Assembly: GCA_033782935.1 (NCBI GenBank) | Contig: JAWQEG010001306.1 | Coordinates: forward strand, 744,001 to 808,000 | From: Petrolisthes cinctipes | Lineage: Eukaryota; Arthropoda; Malacostraca; Decapoda; Porcellanidae | Length of the DNA stretch: 64,000 nt | Direction of reading: 5' to 3' | Part shown: positions 34,601-47,138 of the stretch, one piece after another | Layout: the number at the start of each line of letters is the position of its first letter | Position numbering within the stretch: the stretch's first letter is position 1 | Translations under genes and position numbers: made by a program | Notes under the pieces: generated by a model | Databases searched by the model: none | The model's input: the letters and a program-made list of their open reading frames with translations, nothing else | What the model was told of the DNA's origin: nothing

Positions 34601-37600
34601 AATATAGGCTAAAAACATGCTAAAAATCGATCTTTTAGGTGCCAAAAAGTCGATATTTCAAATTCAGTCCCAAAACACCCGAAAATTCGATATTTAGGGG
34701 TCCCAGAAGCGATCTGTACATGCCTACTCCGTGTTAGAGTATTTTCAAAATACATGCTCAAAACATACTGAAAATCGATCTTTTAGGTGCACAAAAGTCG
34801 ATATGTGCATGCATCTTCAGTACCCGTTTATATCTCAAATTCAGGCTCAAAACACCCGAAAATTCAATATTTTGGGGTCCCAGAAGCGATCTGTACATGC
34901 CTACTCAGTGTTAGAGTATTTTCAAAATACAGGCCCAAAACATGCTGAAAATCGATATTTTAGATGCCCAAAGTCAATATGTGCATGTATCTTCTGTACC
35001 CGTTTATATCTCAAATTCAGGCTCAAAACACCCGAAAATTCAATATTTTGGGGTCCCAGAAGCAATCTGTACATGCCTACACAGTGCTAGAATATTTTCA
35101 AAATATAGGCTAAAAACATGCTAAAAATCGACATTTTAGGTGCCAAAAAATCGATATCTCAAATTCAGTCCCAAAACACCCGAAAATTCGATATTTAGAG
35201 GTCCCAGAAGGTATCTGTACATGCCTACTCCGTGTTAGAGTATTTTCAAAATACAGGCCAAAAACATACTGAAAATCGATCTTTTAGGTGCCCAAAAGTC
35301 GATATGTGCATGCATCTTCTGTACCCGTTTATATCTCAAATTCTGGCCCTAAACACCCGAAAATTCGATATTTTGGGGTCCCAGAAGCGATCTGTACATG
35401 CCTACTCAGTGTTAGAGTATTTTCAAAATTCAGGCCCAAAACATGCTGAAAATCGATATTTTTGGTGCCCAAAGTCAATATGTGCATGTATCTTCTGTAC
35501 CCGTTTATATCTCAAATTCAGGCTCAAAACACCCGAAAATTCAATATTTTGGGGTCCCAGAAGCAATCTGTACAGTGCTAGAATATTTTCAAAATATAGG
35601 CTAAAAACATGCAAAAAATCGATCTTTTAGGTGCCAAAAAGTCGATATCTCAAATTCAGTCCCAAAACACCCGAAAATTCGATATTTAGGGGTCCCAGAA
35701 GTGATCTGTACATGCCTACTCCGTGTTAGAGTATTTTCAAAATACATGCTCAAAACATACTGAAAATCGATCTTTTAGGTGCACAAAAGTCGATATGTGC
35801 ATGCATCTTCAGTACCCGTTTATATCTCAAATTCAGGCTCAAAACACCCGAAAATTCAATATTTTGGGGTCCCAGAAGCAATCTGTACATAGCCTACTCA
35901 GTGTTAGAGTATTTTCAAAATACAGGCCAAAAACATACTGAAAATCGATCTCTTAGGTGCCCAAAAGTCGATATGAGCATGCATCTTCTGTACCCGTTTA
36001 TATCTCAAATTCTGGCCCTAAACACCCGAAAATTCAATATTTTGGGGTCCCAGAAGTTATCTGTACATGCCTACTCAGTGCTAGAATATTTTCAAAATAT
36101 AGGCTAAAAACATGCTAAAAATCGATCTTTTAGGTGCCAAAAAGTCGATATCTCAAATTCAGTCCCAAAACACCCGAAAATTCGATATTTAGGGGTCCCA
36201 GAAGCGATCTGTACATGCCTACTCCGTGTTAGAGTATTTTCAAAATACATGCTCAAAACATACTGAAAATCGATCTTTTAGGTGCACAAAAGTCGATATG
36301 TGCATGCATCTTCAGGACCCGTTTATATCTCAAATTCAGGCTCAAAACACCCGAAAATTCGATATTTTGGGGTCCCAGAAGCAATCTGTACATGCCTACT
36401 CAGTGTTAGAGTATTTTCAAAATACAGGCCCAAAACATGCTGAAAATCGATATTTTTGGTGCCCAAAGTCAATATGTGCATGTATCTTCTGTACCCGTTT
36501 ATATCTCAAATTCAGGCTCAAAACACCCGAAAATTCAATATTTTGGGGTCCCAGAAGCAATCTGTACATGCCTATACAGTGCTAGAATATTTTCAAAATA
36601 TAGGCTAAAAACATACTAAAAATCGACATTTTAGGTGCCAAAAAATCGATATCTCAAATTCAGTCCCAAAACACCCGAAAATTCGATATTTAGGGGTCCC
36701 AGAAGCGATCTGTACATGCCTACTCCGTGTTAGAGTATTTTCAAAATACATGCTCAAAACATACTGAAAATCGATCTTTTAGGTGCACAAAAGTCGATAT
36801 GTGCATGCATCTTCAGTACCCGTTTATATCTCAAATTCAGGCTCAAAACACCCGAAAATTCAATATTATGGGGTCCCAGAAGCAATCTATACATGCCTAC
36901 TCAGTGTTAGAGTATTTTCAAAATACAGGCCCAAAACATGCTGAAAATCGATATTTTAGATGCCAAAAGTCAATATGTGCATGTATCTTCTGTACCCGTT
37001 TATATCTCAAATTCAGGCTCAAAACACCCAAAAATTCAATATTTGGGGTCCCAGAAGCAATCTTTACATGCCTACACAGTGCTAGAATATTTTCAAAATA
37101 TAGGCTAAAAACATGCTAAAAATCGATCTTTTAGGTGCCAAAAAGTCGATATTTCAAATTCAGTCCCAAAACACCCGAAAATTCGATATTTAGGGGTCCC
37201 AGAAGCGATCTGTACATGCCTACTCCGTGTTAGAGTATTTTCAAAATTCAGGCCCAAAACATGCTGAAAATCGATATTTTTGGTGCCCAAAGTCAATATG
37301 TGCATGTATCTTCTGTACCCGTTTATATCTCAAATTTAGGCTCAAATCACCCGAAAATTCAATATTTTGGGGTCCCAGAAGCAATCTGTACAGTGCTAGA
37401 ATATTTTCAAAATATAGGCTAAAAACATGCAAAAAATCGATCTTTTAGGTGCCAAAAAGTCGATATCTCAAATTCAGTCCCAAAACACCCGAAAATTCGA
37501 TATTTAGGGGTCCCAGAAGCGATCTGTACATGCCTACTCCGTGTTAGAGTATTTTCAAAATACATGCTCAAAACATACTGAAAATCGATCTTTTAGGTGC

Positions 37601-40210
37601 ACAAAAGTCGATATGTGCATGCATCTTCAGTACCCGTTTATATCTCAAATTCAGGCTCAAAACACCCGAAAATTCAATATTATGGGGTCCCAGAAGCAAT
37701 CTGTACATGCCTACTCAGTGTTAGAGTATTTTCAAAATACAGGCCCAAAACATGCTGAAAATCGATATTTTAGATGCCCAAAGTCAATATGTGCATGTAT
37801 CTTCTGTACCCGTTTATATCTCAAATTCAGGCTCAAAACACCCGAAAATTCAATATTTTGGGGTCCCAGAAGCAATCTGTACATGCCTACTCAGTGCTAG
37901 AATATTTTCAAAATATAGGCTAAAAACATGCTAAAAATCGATCTTTTAGGTGCCAAAAAGTCGATATCTCAAATTCAGTCCCAAAACACCCGAAAATTCG
38001 ATATTTAGGGGTCCCAGAAGCGATCTGTACATGCCTACTCCGTGTTAGAGTATTTTCAAAATACATGCTCAAAACATACTGAAAATCGATCTTTTAGGTG
38101 CACAAAAGTCGATATGTGCATGCATCTTCAGTACCCATTTATATCTCAAATTCAGGCTCAAAACACCCGAAAATTCAATATTATGGGGTCCCAGAAGCAA
38201 TCTGTACATGCCTACTCAGTGTTAGAGTATTTTCAAAATACAGGCCCAAAACATGCTGAAAATCGATATTTTAGATGCCAAAAGTCAATATGTGCATGTA
38301 TCTTCTGTACCCGTTTATATCTCAAATTCAGGCTCAAAACACCCAAAAATTCAATATTTTGGGGTCCCAGAAGCAATCTGTACATGCCTACACAGTGCTA
38401 GAATATTTTCAAAATATAGGCTAAAAACATGCTAAAAATCGACATCTTAGGTGCCAAAAAATCGATATCTCAAATTCACTCCCAAAACACCCGAAAATTC
38501 GATATTTAGAGGTCCCAGAAGGATCTGTACATGCCTACTCCGTGTTAGAGTATTTTCAAAATACAGGCTCAAAACATACTGAAAATCGATCTTTTATGTG
38601 CCCAAAAGTCGATATGTGCATGCATCTTCTGTACCCGTTTATATCTCAAATTCATTCCCTAAACACCCGAAAATTCGATATTTTGGAGTCCCAGAAGCGA
38701 TCTGTACATGCATACTCCGTGTTAGAGTATTTTCAAAATTCAGGCCCAAAACATGCTGAAAATCGATATTTTTGGTGCCCAAAGTCAATATGTGAATGTA
38801 TCTTCTGTACCCGTTTATATCTCAAATTCAGGCTCAAAACACCCGAAAATTCAATATTTTGGGGTCCCAGAAGTTATCTGTACATGCTTACTCAGTGCTA
38901 GAATATTTTCAAAATATAGGCTAAAAACATGCTAAAAATCGATCTTTTAGGTGCCAAAAAGTCGATATCTCAAATTCAGTCCCAAAACACCCGAAAATTC
39001 GATATTTAGGGGTCCCAGAAGCGATCTGTACATGCCTACTCCGTGTTAGAGTATTTTCAAAATACATGCTCAAAACATACTGAAAATCGATCTTTTAGGT
39101 GCACAAAAGTCGATATGTGCATGCATCTTCAGTACCCGTTTATATCTCAAATTCAGGCTCAAAACACCCGAAAATTCAATATTATGGGGTCCCAGAAGCA
39201 ATCTGTACATGCCTACTCAGTGTTAGAGTATTTTCAAAATACAGGCCCAAAACATGCTGAAAATCGATATTTTAGATGCCAAAAGTCAATATGTGCATGT
39301 ATCTTCTGTACCCGTTTATATCTCAAATTCAGGCTCAAAACACCCAAAAATTCAATATTTTGGGGTCCCAGAAGCAATCTGTACATGCCTACACAGTGCT
39401 AGAATATTTTCAAAATATAGGCTAAAAACATGCTAAAAATCGATCTTTTAGGTGCCAAAAAGTCGATATTTCAAATTCAGTCCCAAAACACCCGAAAATT
39501 CGATATTTAGGGGTCCCAGAAGCGATCTGTACATGCCTACTCCGTGTTAGAGTATTTTCAAAATACATGCTCAAAACATACTGAAAATCGATCTTTTAGG
39601 TGCACAAAAGTCGATATGTGCATGCATCTTCAGTACCCGTTTATATCTCAAATTCAGGCTCAAAACACCCGAAAATTCAATATTTTGGGGTCCCAGAAGC
39701 GATCTGTACATGCCTACTCAGTGTTAGAGTATTTTCAAAATACAGGCCCAAAACATGCTGAAAATCGATATTTTAGATGCCCAAAGTCAATATGTGTATG
39801 TATCTTCTGTACCCGTTTATATCTCAAATTCAGGCTCAAAACACCCGAAAATTCAATATTTTGGGGTCCCAGAAGCAATCTGTACATGCCTACACAGTGC
39901 TAGAATATTTTCAAAATATAGGCTAAAAACATGCTAAAAATCGAATTTTTTAGGTGCCAAAAAATCGATATCTCAAATTCAGTCCCAAAACACCCGAAAA
40001 TTCGATATTTAGAGGTCCCAGAAGGTATCTGTACATGCCTACTCCGTGTTAGAGTATTTTCAAAATACAGGCCAAAAACATACTGAAAATCGATCTTTTA
40101 GGTGCCCAAAAGTCGATATGTGCATGCATCTTCTGTACCCGTTTATATCTCAAATTCTGGCCCTAAACACCCGAAAATTCGATATTTTGGGGTCCCAGAA
40201 GCGATCTGTA
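31170..40210 (+). repeat. 4,813-bp higher-order unit, tandem copies 1 and 2
   Basis: Copy 1 is about 31170-35982 and copy 2 about 35983-40210 (incomplete at its right end). Landmarks 31413/36226, 31914/36727, 32728/37541, 33729/38542 and 34731/39544 are each 4,813 bp apart. I see only a handful of substitutions between copies, such as TCTGAAATTC at 33832 for TCTCAAATTC in copy 2. One base is added in copy 2 (GAATTTTTTAG near 39943). Confidence 0.87.
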
Positions 40211-42539
40211 CATGCCTACTCCGTGTTAGAGTATTTTCAAAATTCAGGCCCAAAAAATGCTGGAAATCGATATTTTAGATGCCCAAAGTCAATATGTGCA
40301 TGTATCTTCTGTACCCGTTTATATATCAAATTCAGGCTCAAAACACCCGAAAATTCAATATTTTGGGGTCCCAGAAGCAATCTGTACATGCCTACTCAGT
40401 GCTAGAATATTTTCAAAATATAGGCTAAAAACATGCTAAAAATCGACATTTTAGGTGCCAAAAAATCGATATCTCAAATTCACTCCCAAAACACCCGAAA
40501 ATTCGATATTTAGAGGTCCCAGAAGGATCTGTACATGCCTACTCCGTGTTAGAGTATTTTCAAAATACAGGCCAAAAACATACTGAAAATCGATCTTTTA
40601 TGTGCCCAAAAGTCGATATGTGCATGCATCTTCTGTACCCGTTTATATCTCAAATTCATTCCCTAAACACCCGAAAATTCGATATTTTGGAGTCCCAGAA
40701 GCGATCTGTACATGCATACTCCGTGTTAGAGTATTTTCAAAATTCAGGCCCAAAACATGCTGAAAATCGATATTTTTGGTGCCCAAAGTCAATATGTGAA
40801 TGTATCTTCTGTACCCGTTTATATCTCAAATTCAGGCTCAAAACACCCGAAAATTCAATATTTTGGGGTCCCAGAAGTTATCTGTACATGCTTACTCAGT
40901 GCTAGAATATTTTCAAAATATAGGCTAAAAACATGCTAAAAATCGATCTTTTAGGTGCCAAAAAGTCGATATCTCAAATTCAGTCCCAAAACACCCGAAA
41001 ATTCGATATTTAGGGGTCCCAGAAGCGATCTGTACATGCCTACTCCGTGTTAGAGTATTTTCAAAATACATGCTCAAAACATACTGAAAATCGATCTTTT
41101 AGGTGCACAAAAGTCGATATGTGCATGCATCTTCAGTACCCGTTTATATCTCAAATTCAGGCTCAAAACACCCGAAAATTCAATATTATGGGGTCCCAGA
41201 AGCAATCTGTACATGCCTACTCAGTGTTAGAGTATTTTCAAAATACAGGCCCAAAACATGCTGAAAATCGATATTTTAGATGCCAAAAGTCAATATGTGC
41301 ATGTATCTTCTGTACCCGTTTATATCTCAAATTCAGGCTCAAAACACCCAAAAATTCAATATTTTGGGGTCCCAGAAGCAATCTGTACATGCCTACACAG
41401 TGCTAGAATATTTTCAAAATATAGGCTAAAAACATGCTAAAAATCGATCTTTTAGGTGCCAAAAAGTCGATATTTCAAATTCAGTCCCAAAACACCCGAA
41501 AATTCGATATTTAGGGGTCCCAGAAGCGATCTGTACATGCCTACTCCGTGTTAGAGTATTTTCAAAATACATGCTCAAAACATACTGAAAATCGATCTTT
41601 TAGGTGCACAAAAGTCGATATGTGCATGCATCTTCAGTACCCGTTTATATCTCAAATTCAGGCTCAAAACACCCGAAAATTCAATATTTTGGGGTCCCAG
41701 AAGCGATCTGTACATGCCTACTCAGTGTTAGAGTATTTTCAAAATACAGGCCCAAAACATGCTGAAAATCGATATTTTAGATGCCCAAAGTCAATATGTG
41801 CATGTATCTTCTGTACCCGTTTATATCTCAAATTCAGGCTCAAAACACCCGAAAATTCAATATTTTGGGGTCCCAGAAGCAATCTGTACATGCCTACACA
41901 GTGCTAGAATATTTTCAAAATATAGGCTAAAAACATGCTAAAAATCGACATTTTAGGTGCCAAAAAATCGATATCTCAAATTCAGTCCCAAAACACCCGA
42001 AAATTCGATATTTAGAGGTCCCAGAAGGTATCTGTACATGCCTACTCCGTGTTAGAGTATTTTCAAAATACAGGCCAAAAACATACTGAAAATCGATCTT
42101 TTAGGTGCCCAAAAGTCGATATGTGCATGCATCTTCTGTACCCGTTTATATCTCAAATTCTGGCCCTAAACACCCGAAAATTCGATATTTTGGGGTCCCA
42201 GAAGCGATCTGTACATGCCTACTCCGTGTTAGAGTATTTTCAAAATTCAGGCCCAAAACATGCTGGAAATCGATATTTTAGATGCCCAAAGTCAATATGT
42301 GCATGTATCTTCTGTACCCGTTTATATCTCAAATTCAGGCTCAAAACACCCGAAAATTCAATATTTTGGGGTCCCAGAAGCAATCTGTACATGCCTACTC
42401 AGTGCTAGAATATTTTCAAAATATTGGCTAAAAACATGCTAAAAATCGACATTTTAGGTGCCAAAAAATCGATATCTCAAATTTAGTCCCAAAACACCCG
42501 AAAATTCGATATTTAGAGGTCCCAGAAGGTATCTGTACA
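40211..42539 (+). repeat. Mixed satellite segment
   Basis: About 40546-41905 repeats a block also found in the 4,813-bp units (offsets near 2,004 bp from 38542-39902). About 42049-42539 begins the block shared with 24273 and 51201. No independent period was recognised. Confidence 0.7.
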
Positions 42540-44950
42540 TGCCTACTCCGTGTTAGAGTATTTTCAAAATACAGGCCAAAAACATACTGAAAATCGATCT
42601 TTTAGGTGCCCAAAAGTCGATATGTGCATGCATCTTCTGTACCCGTTTATATCTCAAATTCTGGCCCTAAACACCCGAAAATTCGATATTTTGGGGTCCC
42701 TGAAGCGATCTGTACATGCCTACTCCGTGTTAGAGTATTTTCAAAATTCAGGCCCAAAACATGCTGAAAATCGATATATTTGGTGCCCAAAGACAATATG
42801 TGCATGTATCTTCTGTACCCGTTTATATCTCAAATTCAGGCTCAAAACACCCGAAAATTCAATATTTTGGGGTCCCAGAAGCAATCTGTACATGCCTACT
42901 CAGTGCTAGAATATTTTCAAAATATAGGCTAAAAACATACTAAAAATCGATCTTTTAGGTGCCAAAAAGTCGATATCTCAAATTCAGTCCCAAAACACCC
43001 GAAAATTCCATATTTAGGGGTCCCAGAAGCGATCTGTACATGCCTACTCCGTGTTAGAGTATTTTCAAAATACATGCTCAAAACATACTGAAAATCGATC
43101 ATTCAGGCTCAAAACACCCGAAAATTCAATATTTGGGGGTCTCAGAAGCAATCTGTACAGTGCTAGAATATTTTCAAAATATAGGCTAAAAACATGCTAA
43201 AAATCGATCTTTTAGGTGCCAAAAAGTCGATATATCAAATTCAGTCCCAAAACACCCGAAAATTCGATATTTAGGGGTCCCAGAAGCGATCTGTAAATGC
43301 CTACTCCGTGTTAGAGTATTTTCAAAATACATGCTCAAAACATACTGAAAATCGATCTTTTAGGTGCACAAAAGTCGATATGTGCATGCATCTTCAGTAC
43401 CCGTTTATATCTCAAATTCAGGCTCAAAACACCCGAAAATTCAATATTATGGGGTCCCAGAAGCAATCTGTACATGCCTACTCAGTGTTAGAGTATTTTC
43501 AAAATACAGGCCCAAAACATGCTGAAAATCGATATTTTAGATGCCCAAAGTCAATATCAGCATGTATCTTCTGTACCCGTTTATATCTCAAATTCAGGCT
43601 CAAAACACCCGAAAATTCAATATTTTGGGGTCCCAGAAGCAATCTGTACATGCCTACACAGTGCTAGAATATTTTCAAAATATAGGCTAAAAACATGCTA
43701 TAAATCGACATTTTAGGTACCAAAAAATCGATATATCAAATTCAGTCCCAAAACACCCGAAAATTCGATATTTAGAGGTCCCAGAAGGTATCTGTACATG
43801 CCTACTCCGTGTTAGAGTATTTTCAAAATACAGGCCAAAAACATACTGAAAATCGATCTTTTAGGTGCCCAAAAGTCGATATGTGCATGCATCTTCTGTA
43901 CCCGTTTATATCTCAAATTCTGGCCCTAAACACCTGAAAATTCGATATTTTGGGGTCCCAGAAGCGATCTGTACATGCCTACTCCGTGTTAGAGTATTTT
44001 CAAAATTCAGGCCCAAAACATGCTGAAAATCGATATATTTGGTGCCCAAAGACAATATGTGCATGTATCTTCTGTACCCGTTTATATCTCAAATTCAGGC
44101 TCAAAACACCCGAAAATTCAATATTTTGGGGTCCCAGAAGCAATCTGTACATGCCTACTCAGTGCTAGAATATTTTCAAAATATAGGCTAAAAACATGCT
44201 AAAAATCGATCTTTTAGGTGCCAAAAAGTCGATATCTCAAATTCAGTCCCAAAACACCCGAAAATTCCATATTTAGGGGTCCCAGAAGCGATCTGTACAT
44301 GCCTACTCCGTGTTAGATTATTTTCAAAATACATGCTCAAAACATACTGAAAATCGATCATTCAGGCTCAAAACACCCGAAAATTCAATATTTGGGGGTC
44401 TCAGAAGCAATCTGTACAGTGCTAGAATATTTTCAAAATATAGGCTAAAAACATGCTAAAAATCGATCTTTTAGGTGCCAAAAAGTCGATATCTCAAATT
44501 CAGTCCCAAAACACCCGAAAATTCGATATTTAGGGGTCCCAGAAGCGATCTGTACATGCCTACTCCGTGTTAGAGTATTTTCAAAATACATGCTCAAAAC
44601 ATACTGAAAATCGATCTTTTAGGTGCACAAAAGTCGATATGTGCATGCATCTTCAGTACCCGTTTATATCTCAAATTCAGGCTCAAAACACCCGAAAATT
44701 CAATATTTTGGGGTCCCAGAAGCAATCTGTACATGCCTACTCAGTGTTAGAGTATTTTCAAAATACAGGCCCAAAACATGCTGAAAATCGATATTTTAGA
44801 TGCCTAAAGTCAATATGTGCATGTATCTTCTGTACCCGTTTATATCTCAAATTCAGGCTCAAAACACCCGAAAATTCAATATTTTGGGGTCCCAGAAGCA
44901 ATCTGTACATGCCTACTCAGTGCTAGAATATTTTCAAAATATAGAGTAAA
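42540..44950 (+). repeat. 1,259-bp unit, one full and one partial copy
   Basis: Landmarks 43308/44567 and the deletion junction GATCATTCAGG at about 43098 and 44357 are 1,259 bp apart. The segment is the paralogue of the larger 1,259-bp array at 51690 (offset 9,152 bp, e.g. 42550/51702 and 43308/52460). Confidence 0.8.
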
Positions 44951-47138
44951 AACATGCTAAAAATCGACATTTTAGGTGCCAAAAAATCGATATCTCAAAT
45001 TCAGTCCCAAAACACCCGAAAATTCGATATTTAGAGGTCCCAGAAGGTATCTGTACATGCCTACTCCGTGTTAGAGTATTTTCAAAATTCAGGCCCAAAA
45101 CATGCTGAAAATCGATCTTTTAGGTGCCCAAAAGTCGATATGTGCATGCATCTTCTGTACCCGTTTATATCTCAAATTCTGGCCCTAAACACCCGAAAAT
45201 TCGATATTTTGGGGTCCCAGAAGCGATCTGTACATGCCTACTCAGTGTTAGAGTATTTTCAAAATTCAGGCCCAAAACATGCTGAAAATCGATATTTTTG
45301 GTGCCCAAAGTCAATATTTGCATGTATCTTCTGTACCCGTTTATATCTCAAATTCAGGCTCAAAACACCCGAAAATTCAATATTTTGGGGTCCCAGAAGA
45401 AATCTGTACATGCTTACTCAGTGGTAGAATATTTTCAAAATATAGGCTAAAAACATGCTAAAAATCGATCTTTTAGGTGCCAAAAAGTCGATATCTCAAA
45501 TTCAGTCCCAAAACACCCGAAAATTCAATATTTAGGGGTCCCAGAAGCGATCTGTACATGCCTACTCCGTGTTAGAGTATTTTCAAAATACATGCTCAAA
45601 ACATACTGAAAATCGATCTTTTAGGTGCACAAAAGTCGATATGTGCATGCATCTTCAGTACCCGTTTATATCTCGAATTCTGGCTCAAAACACCCGAAAA
45701 TTCAATATTATGGGGTCCCAGAAGCAATCTGTACAGTGCTAGAATATTTTCAAAATATAGGCTAAAAACATGCTAAAAATCGATCTTTTAGGTGCCAAAA
45801 AGTCGATATCTCAAATTCAGTCCCAAAACACCCGAAAATTCGATATTTAGGGGTCCCAGAAGCGATCTGTACATGCCTACTCCGTGTTAGAGTATTTTCA
45901 AAATACATGCTCAAAACATAATGAAAATCGACATTTTAGGTGCACAAAAGTCGATATGTGCATGCATCTTCAGTACCCGTTTATATCTCAAATTCAGGCT
46001 CAAAACACCCGAAAATTCAATATTTTGGGGTCCCAGAACCAATCTGTACATGCCTACTCAGTGTTAGAGTATTTTTTTTTAAATACAGGCCCAAAACATG
46101 CTGAAAATCGATATTTTAGATGCCAAAAGTCAATATGTGCATGTATCTTCTGTACCCGTTTATATATCAAATTCAGGCTCAAAACACCTGAAAATTCAAT
46201 ATTTTGGGGTCCCAGAAGCAATCTGTACATGCCTACACAGTGCTAGAATATTTTCAAAATATACGCTAAAAACATGCTAAAAATCGACATTTTAGGTGCC
46301 AAAAAATCGATATCTCAAATTCAGTCCCAAAACACCCGAAAATTCGATATTTAGAGGTCCCAGAAGGTATCTGTACATGCCTACTCCGTGTTAGAGTATT
46401 TTCAAAATACAGGCCAAAAACATACTGAAAATCGATCTTTTAGGTGCCCAAAAGTCGATATGTGCATGCATCTTCTGTACCCGTTTATATCTCAAATTCT
46501 GGCCCTAAACACCCGAAAATTCGATATTTTGGGGTCCCAGAAGCGATCTGTACATGCCTACTCCGTGTTAGAGTATTTTCAAAATTCAGGCCCAAAACAT
46601 GCTGAAAATCGATATTTTTGGTGCCCAAAGTCAATATGTGCATGTATCTTCTGTACCCGTTTATATCTCAAATTCAGGCTCAAAACACCCGAAAATTCAA
46701 TATTTTGGGGTCCCAGAAGCAATCTGTACAGTGCTAGAATATTTTCAAAATATAGGCTAAAAACATGCAAAAAATCGATCTTTTAGGTGCCAAAAAGTCG
46801 ATATCTCAAATTCAGTCCCAAAACACCCAAAAATTCGATATTTAGGGGTCCCAGAAGTGATCTGTACATGCCTACTCCGTGTTAGAGTATTTTCAAAATA
46901 CATGCTCAAAACATACTGAAAATCGATCTTTTAGGTGCACAAAAGTCGATATGTGCATGCATCTTCAGTACCCGTTTATATCTCAAATTCAGGCTCAAAA
47001 CACCCGAAAATTCAATATTTTGGGGTCCCAGAAGCAATCTGTACATAGCCTACTCAGTGTTAGAGTATTTTCAAAATACAGGCCAAAAACATACTGAAAA
47101 TCGATCTCTTAGGTGCCCAAAAGTCGATATGAGCATGC
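44951..47138 (+). repeat. Block copied from about 27.5-29.5 kb
   Basis: Landmarks 45068, 45884, 46388 and 46879 match 27632, 28448, 28952 and 29443 at a constant offset of 17,436 bp. The shared T-run variant recurs near 46069. From 46388 on it also matches 35232 onward at 11,156 bp, leading into the third copy of the 4,813-bp unit. Confidence 0.78.
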
